NCBI GenBank assembly: GCA_002418265.1
Contig: DIDS01000017.1
Location: 1 to 64,000 of the forward strand
Source of the DNA: Acidimicrobiia bacterium UBA5794
Lineage (GTDB): Bacteria; Actinomycetota; Acidimicrobiia; Spongiisociales; UBA5794
DNA: 64,000 nt
Direction of reading: 5' to 3'
The position numbers and the translations under genes are program-made. Below, piece after piece: positions 60,534 through 64,000 of this stretch (positions are counted from its first letter, which is position 1; each line of letters starts with the position of its first letter). Below the pieces are notes generated by a model. It did no database searches, was not told where the DNA came from, and was given only the letters and a program-made list of their open reading frames with translations.

Positions 60534-60664
60534 GTTCGGCATCAGAGGTCAGAGAGCCCCCCTGCTTCTCGCTTCGCTCGGCGCGTCCCCCCGCAAGCGG
60601 GAGGACGGAAAAGAAGGGGGACTTCTGACGTCGGTCATCGGTCATCGGTCATCGGTCATCGGTT
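60534..60664. repeat. 53-bp element flanked by heptamers, between pfkA and the WS/DGAT gene
   Basis: GTCAGAG-type units (60541-60555), then the GC-rich element 60556-60608 nearly identical to 46788-46840, then ACTTCTG, ACGTCGG and four TCATCGG-type heptamers (60620-60664). The right end is inside the WS/DGAT reading frame, where it supplies the C-terminal residues and stop. Confidence 0.92.
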
Positions 60665-62081
60665 TGTCGGGTTCGGCAGCTGCCAGTTCCTTGAATGCCT
60701 CGGTGAGAGCATCGCCAATCAACTTTGGGTCTTTGATCAGGTCGCGGTCGGTGTTGAGACCGATGAAGACTCTCCCCATGAGGGAGAACATGGCGATGCC
60801 GACGCCGTGGCTCTGCCACAGGGGTACCAACGGATACGTCGCAACCATCGGAGAACCCGCCATGTACAGTGGAAACTGGGGCCCCGGAACATTCGTAACG
60901 GTCATGTTGAACGGTCTGGCGCGGGATGCGAGCCTGGCCGCAACGGATATGAGCGGCGTCGGTGCACCGGTCGCTGTTGCAACGAGGGTGGATGCACCGA
61001 GGGCTTGATCAGTCTCCTTCAGTACCTTCGTTGTCTCATGCACGGCGAGCAGCCGTTTCGAGGGGTCCGGTTCACCGATCGGAAGCGAGAGGAGCCACAT
61101 CGCAACCTTGTTCCCCATCACTCCCTTTTCGTCCCTCGTCCGCACCGACACCGGTGCCATGATTCGGAACTCGGTTTCGACCAGTTCCTCCTCGCTCATC
61201 CCGCCTTCGGACAACAAATAGGATCGAACACCACCCGCAACGATGGCGAGCATCACGTCGTTCACCGTCACCCTGTGGTCGGCCTTGATCTTCTTGACGT
61301 CCGGCAGCGGGAGATCGAGCCATTCGAACGATCGTCCCGGACCGATGGGACCGTTCAGGGCCGTTCGCCCCGTGGGTGTCAACCATCCGGAACTGAGCGA
61401 CGCAAACGATGCCCTCAGTTTGTGTTTCCACTCCTCGACCGTGGCTCCGATCTCGGTCGAGAGCGCTCTCATATCGCTGAGGTTTGCAACAAACGACGAG
61501 ATCGAACGGGCAACCTCCCGCACAGCAAGCTCGGTTCCGGTCGGTGCCGGTCGTGGCCTCCAAGGAGCCGGTTCCGAGATCTCAACGGTATCCGAGAAAT
61601 CGAGAATCACGGCCATCAGATCAATGCCGGACATCCCATCGATCATGCAATGATGGATCTTCGTGATGATCGCAAACCCACCGTTCTGCAACCCCTCAAC
61701 CACGTTGAGTTCCCACAGCGGCTTTGCACGATCAAGTTGCTGGGACATGAACCGACCGGCGAGCGCCTTGAGTTGTTCATCCGTTCCGGGATGTGGCAGT
61801 GCGACGTGGCGGACGTGATAGTCAAGGTGGAAGTGTTCGTCGTCGACCCACACCGGGCCACCCTCGATCGGAACGGTCGCGAGTCGCTGGCGATACCGCG
61901 GTATCAGATCGAGGCGGGATTCGATCATCCGACGAATGAGATCGATATCAACGCCCTTGGACTCTGTCGTAGGGCCGGGCCCGAAGAGGGCAACGGCACC
62001 CACATGCATGTGCGTCTCACGGGTCTCAAGGGCAAGAAACGATGCGTCGAGATTGGACAGACGTTCGTAGTAGACGCTCAC
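60642..62081 (-). CDS. Wax ester synthase / diacylglycerol O-acyltransferase (WS/DGAT) family protein
   Basis: A 479-residue acyl-CoA-dependent acyltransferase that makes storage triacylglycerol or wax ester. The catalytic motif HHxxxDG is present as IHHCMIDGMSG (about residue 142); PLWELNVVEGL, the second-half NDVMLAIVAGGVR and the ...TNVPGP motif (NMTVTNVPGPQFPLY) complete the family pattern. Substrate preference is unknown. The GTG overlaps the rluD stop by 4 nt, an unexpected coupling to a pseudouridine synthase. The last residues (MTDDR) come from a heptamer array. Confidence 0.93.
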   Translation of the reverse strand: MSVYYERLSNLDASFLALETRETHMHVGAVALFGPGPTTESKGVDIDLIRRMIESRLDLIPRYRQRLATVPIEGGPVWVDDEHFHLDYHVRHVALPHPGTDEQLKALAGRFMSQQLDRAKPLWELNVVEGLQNGGFAIITKIHHCMIDGMSGIDLMAVILDFSDTVEISEPAPWRPRPAPTGTELAVREVARSISSFVANLSDMRALSTEIGATVEEWKHKLRASFASLSSGWLTPTGRTALNGPIGPGRSFEWLDLPLPDVKKIKADHRVTVNDVMLAIVAGGVRSYLLSEGGMSEEELVETEFRIMAPVSVRTRDEKGVMGNKVAMWLLSLPIGEPDPSKRLLAVHETTKVLKETDQALGASTLVATATGAPTPLISVAARLASRARPFNMTVTNVPGPQFPLYMAGSPMVATYPLVPLWQSHGVGIAMFSLMGRVFIGLNTDRDLIKDPKLIGDALTEAFKELAAAEPDKPMTDDR

Positions 62082-63031
62082 AGGTCTTCTCCGTTGACAT
62101 CGGCAAGATCCCCGCTGTCGGGTTCACCAAGCGTTGCAAGGCTATCGATCAGATCAGTGGGGAGCGGCGAAACGACATCAATCGTTTCACCCGATACCGG
62201 GTGATCAAAGGTGAGCTGACGTGCATGGAGCCATGGTCGACCCGGGTCGCCCTTGATGCCAGTCCTTCCATAGGCCGGGTCACCAAGGATGGGATGATCA
62301 ATCGCCCGCATGTGTACCCGAATCTGATGCGTTCGGCCGGTCTCAAGAACAACCGAGAGCAGCGACACATCCCCGTGTTCCCACGTCGCGAGCCTGCGAT
62401 AGTGCGTGACGGCAGGTCTACCGTCGTGACCAACACGCATCCGCGTGCGATTTGTGACGTCACGTCCGATCGGAGCATCGATGGTGCCGATCGTGTTGGT
62501 GAACACGCCGCGAACCAGTGTGAGATATCGTCGTCGGATTGAGCGGCTGCGCATCATGTCGGTGAGCGCTGCATACGCATCGTCCGTGCGAGCAACAACC
62601 AAGAGGCCCGACGTGTCGCGATCCAACCGGTGGACGATGCCCCAACGGTCCTTCTGGCCCACCCCTTCCAATTCGGGGAACCTCGCAAGGAGCCCGTGTG
62701 CAAGCGTACGTTTCGTCCGACCCGAACCCGGATGGACAACCAATCCAACGGGCTTGTCGACGATGATGACCGAGGCATCCTCGTACGCGATGCCGAACTC
62801 GACCGTCTCATCTGCTTGGATTTGAATCTCGAACGATGGCATGACTGTGTCGATGATGTCTCCCGCATGAAGTCGATCCGATGCGTCGACCGGGTTCCCC
62901 CCGATGGTGGCATCTCCCGCATCGATGATGGATCGAGCCGTGCTTCGCGAGACACCGAGCACCACGGCGATTGTCCTATCGGCGCGATCTCCGTCGAGAT
63001 CCGCTGGCACCTCGATGCTGCGATGAGTCAT
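62078..63031 (-). CDS. rluD: Pseudouridine synthase, RluA/RluD family
   Basis: Modifies uridines, probably of 23S rRNA helix 69. 317 residues: N-terminal S4 domain (DRTIAVVLGVSRSTARSIIDAGD), then the catalytic domain with the Asp in VHRLDRDTSGLLVVA and the strand HQIRVHMRAIDHPILGDPAYG. The ATG overlaps the lspA stop by 4 nt. The lspA-rluD pair is common in actinobacteria. Confidence 0.94.
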   Translation of the reverse strand: MTHRSIEVPADLDGDRADRTIAVVLGVSRSTARSIIDAGDATIGGNPVDASDRLHAGDIIDTVMPSFEIQIQADETVEFGIAYEDASVIIVDKPVGLVVHPGSGRTKRTLAHGLLARFPELEGVGQKDRWGIVHRLDRDTSGLLVVARTDDAYAALTDMMRSRSIRRRYLTLVRGVFTNTIGTIDAPIGRDVTNRTRMRVGHDGRPAVTHYRRLATWEHGDVSLLSVVLETGRTHQIRVHMRAIDHPILGDPAYGRTGIKGDPGRPWLHARQLTFDHPVSGETIDVVSPLPTDLIDSLATLGEPDSGDLADVNGEDL

Positions 63032-63570
63032 GGGCGATGGAGGAAGGTGACCAAGAGCAGCAAACCCACTCCGAGCGTGATCCCCATGTCAGCCACGTTG
63101 AATGTTGCAAAGAAGTCGAAATCGATGAAGTCAATGACGGCACCATCGAGAAACCCGTCACCGCGCGCAATGCGGTCGATCAGGTTCCCGATCGAGCCGC
63201 CAAGGATCATGCCGAGGGCAATCACCTCGCCGCGCCGCGAGGTATCGGTCACGACAAACATGATCATCACCACCACACCAACCGCGACCACCGCGATCAG
63301 CGGACCCCCCGTCGAGAACATCGAGAAAGCCGCGCCGGTGTTGTACGTAAGACGCAGTTGGAGGAAGTTCTCGATCAACACGATCGGACCGTCAGCGAGC
63401 GCCGACTGGGCCCATGCCTTGGTGAGTTGATCGAGGAGAACAACACTGGCGGCAACGAGAGCCGCCAATTGCCTGACGCTCAGATGCGGTTTGCTGCTTC
63501 CACCGTCGTTGTCGCGTACGGAAGCGCTTCCAGCCGCTCTATCGGTATCGGCTGATCCGTTATCTCGCAT
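63028..63570 (-). CDS. lspA: Lipoprotein signal peptidase (signal peptidase II)
   Basis: Cleaves prolipoprotein signal peptides, for example of the lipoproteins encoded at 598 and 17108. About 180 residues, four membrane helices and the two catalytic aspartates in GNLIDRIARGDGFLDGAVIDF and FNVADMGITLGVG. The first ~35 residues are hydrophilic and encoded in sequence shared with the upstream gene (91-nt overlap); no other ATG or GTG lies close to the first helix, so the 63570 ATG is the best choice. Confidence 0.93.
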   Translation of the reverse strand: MRDNGSADTDRAAGSASVRDNDGGSSKPHLSVRQLAALVAASVVLLDQLTKAWAQSALADGPIVLIENFLQLRLTYNTGAAFSMFSTGGPLIAVVAVGVVVMIMFVVTDTSRRGEVIALGMILGGSIGNLIDRIARGDGFLDGAVIDFIDFDFFATFNVADMGITLGVGLLLLVTFLHRP

Positions 63571-63851
63571 GTTCCGTACAGGCCTTTCTCCATGCGGTCC
63601 TGAGCATGCCGCACACGACTCAGCAGATCTCGAGCATTCTGGACCATCGTAAGGTCCATCTCGATTTCGACAGCGATCGCCCCGCCATCCACATTGTCGG
63701 GATCTGCATTTCTTTCTGCAGAACCCTCAGCAAGCCTTGATGCTTCCCGCGCTTCGTCATGCTCGGCAATGATGCGCTCAAGTCGAACCCGTTCCTCCTC
63801 AAGCCTCTCACTGAGCCGTTTGAGCGTCGATTCCGCAAGTTGTCTGGCCAT
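63480..63851 (-). CDS. DksA/TraR-like protein with degenerate zinc finger
   Basis: A 123-residue protein with an N-terminal coiled coil (LSERLEEERVRLERIIAEHDE), NARDLLSRVRHAQDRMEKGLYGTCEITDQPIPIERLEALPYATTTVEAAN. This is the TraR/DksA C-terminal module, but of the four zinc cysteines only the first remains (YGTCEITDQ; TTTVEAA at the second pair), so it probably does not bind zinc. Actinobacterial relatives lie beside lspA. ATG at 63851 with GAGGAGG upstream. Its last 91 nt also encode the N-terminus of LspA. The 149 nt beyond it to the window edge carry only repeats. Confidence 0.88.
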   Translation of the reverse strand: MARQLAESTLKRLSERLEEERVRLERIIAEHDEAREASRLAEGSAERNADPDNVDGGAIAVEIEMDLTMVQNARDLLSRVRHAQDRMEKGLYGTCEITDQPIPIERLEALPYATTTVEAANRI

Positions 63852-63913
63852 GCAACCTCCTCACAACCTCCAGGGAGCCGGAAAGGTAGCACGGAACGAC
63901 CGATTGTGGAGGA

Positions 63914-64000
63914 GAGAAGTCGGAAATCGGAAATCGGATTTCAGACGTCAGAGTCGGTTCAAACCCGTCCCCCGGTCTCCCGTTCAAACCCGTCCCCCCG
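63914..64000. repeat. Heptamer-like array and GC-rich hairpin repeat, cut by window end
   Basis: GTCGGAA/ATCGGAA/ATCGGAT units and a GTCAGAC-type unit (63914-63949), followed by GGTTCAAACCCGTCCCCC and a second copy of CCGTTCAAACCCGTCCCCCC up to the edge. The same CGGTTCAAACCCGTCCCCCCGG stretch occurs at 39511-39532 inside the island after tRNA-Leu. The element is incomplete here. Confidence 0.82.

Overview
The window is about 64 kb of chromosome from a moderately GC-rich actinobacterium. It has no rRNA and is not a plasmid or phage. The evidence is gene order: uvrC-rapZ-yvcK-gap-pgk-tpiA-secG, polA-rpsA, coaE-uvrB, uvrA, trpECFBA, dnaE and a DksA-like gene-lspA-rluD are all classic actinobacterial neighbourhoods. 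A paired ArsA-type ATPase near nth and a WS/DGAT acyltransferase point the same way. ThyX, Flp/Tad pili and the absence of whiA at its usual place suggest a deep-branching lineage such as the Acidimicrobiia, but there is no marker to settle this.

Layout. 1-8.9 kb (minus strand): a peptide-binding lipoprotein cut by the window edge, secG, gpmA, an unknown gene, and tpiA, pgk, gap, yvcK, rapZ, uvrC, tightly packed with mostly 4-8 nt overlaps. 9-19.9 kb: a methyltransferase, a GT-C-like membrane protein, uvrA, a CLC channel divergent from a MarR regulator with a palindrome between them, a lipoprotein, uvrB and coaE. 19.9-38.7 kb: a Flp/Tad pilus region (LuxR-type two-component system, Flp pilin with a strong terminator, tadC, tadB, tadA/cpaF, cpaE, cpaB) interrupted by rpsA and polA, then continued by two tandem TadE/TadG-like pairs. 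39-46.8 kb: tRNA-Leu and trpA, trpB, trpF, trpC, trpE with an OmpR-type two-component system inserted between trpE and trpC. 46.8-64 kb: CcdA-like protein, MFS and MATE transporters, nth, a thioesterase, tandem-domain ThyX, two ArsA-like ATPases, dnaE, pfkA, and a coupled set of DksA-like gene, lspA, rluD and WS/DGAT.

The genes are mainly housekeeping: lower glycolysis with its YvcK/RapZ regulators, nucleotide excision repair, replication and tryptophan synthesis. The accessory part is the pilus system and its putative regulators.

The least explained structure is non-coding. At least nine intergenic sites carry short tandem arrays of 7-bp units (GTCAGAA, GTCAGAC, GTCATCG and variants), often beside hairpin elements and a nearly identical 53-bp GC-rich element. 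Two unrelated genes have been extended into such arrays and end in the same residues, MTDDR. No gene-free stretch exceeds 300 bases; the longest (39422-39688, about 270 nt) is a dense repeat island. I saw no CRISPR array, insertion sequence, prophage or origin.
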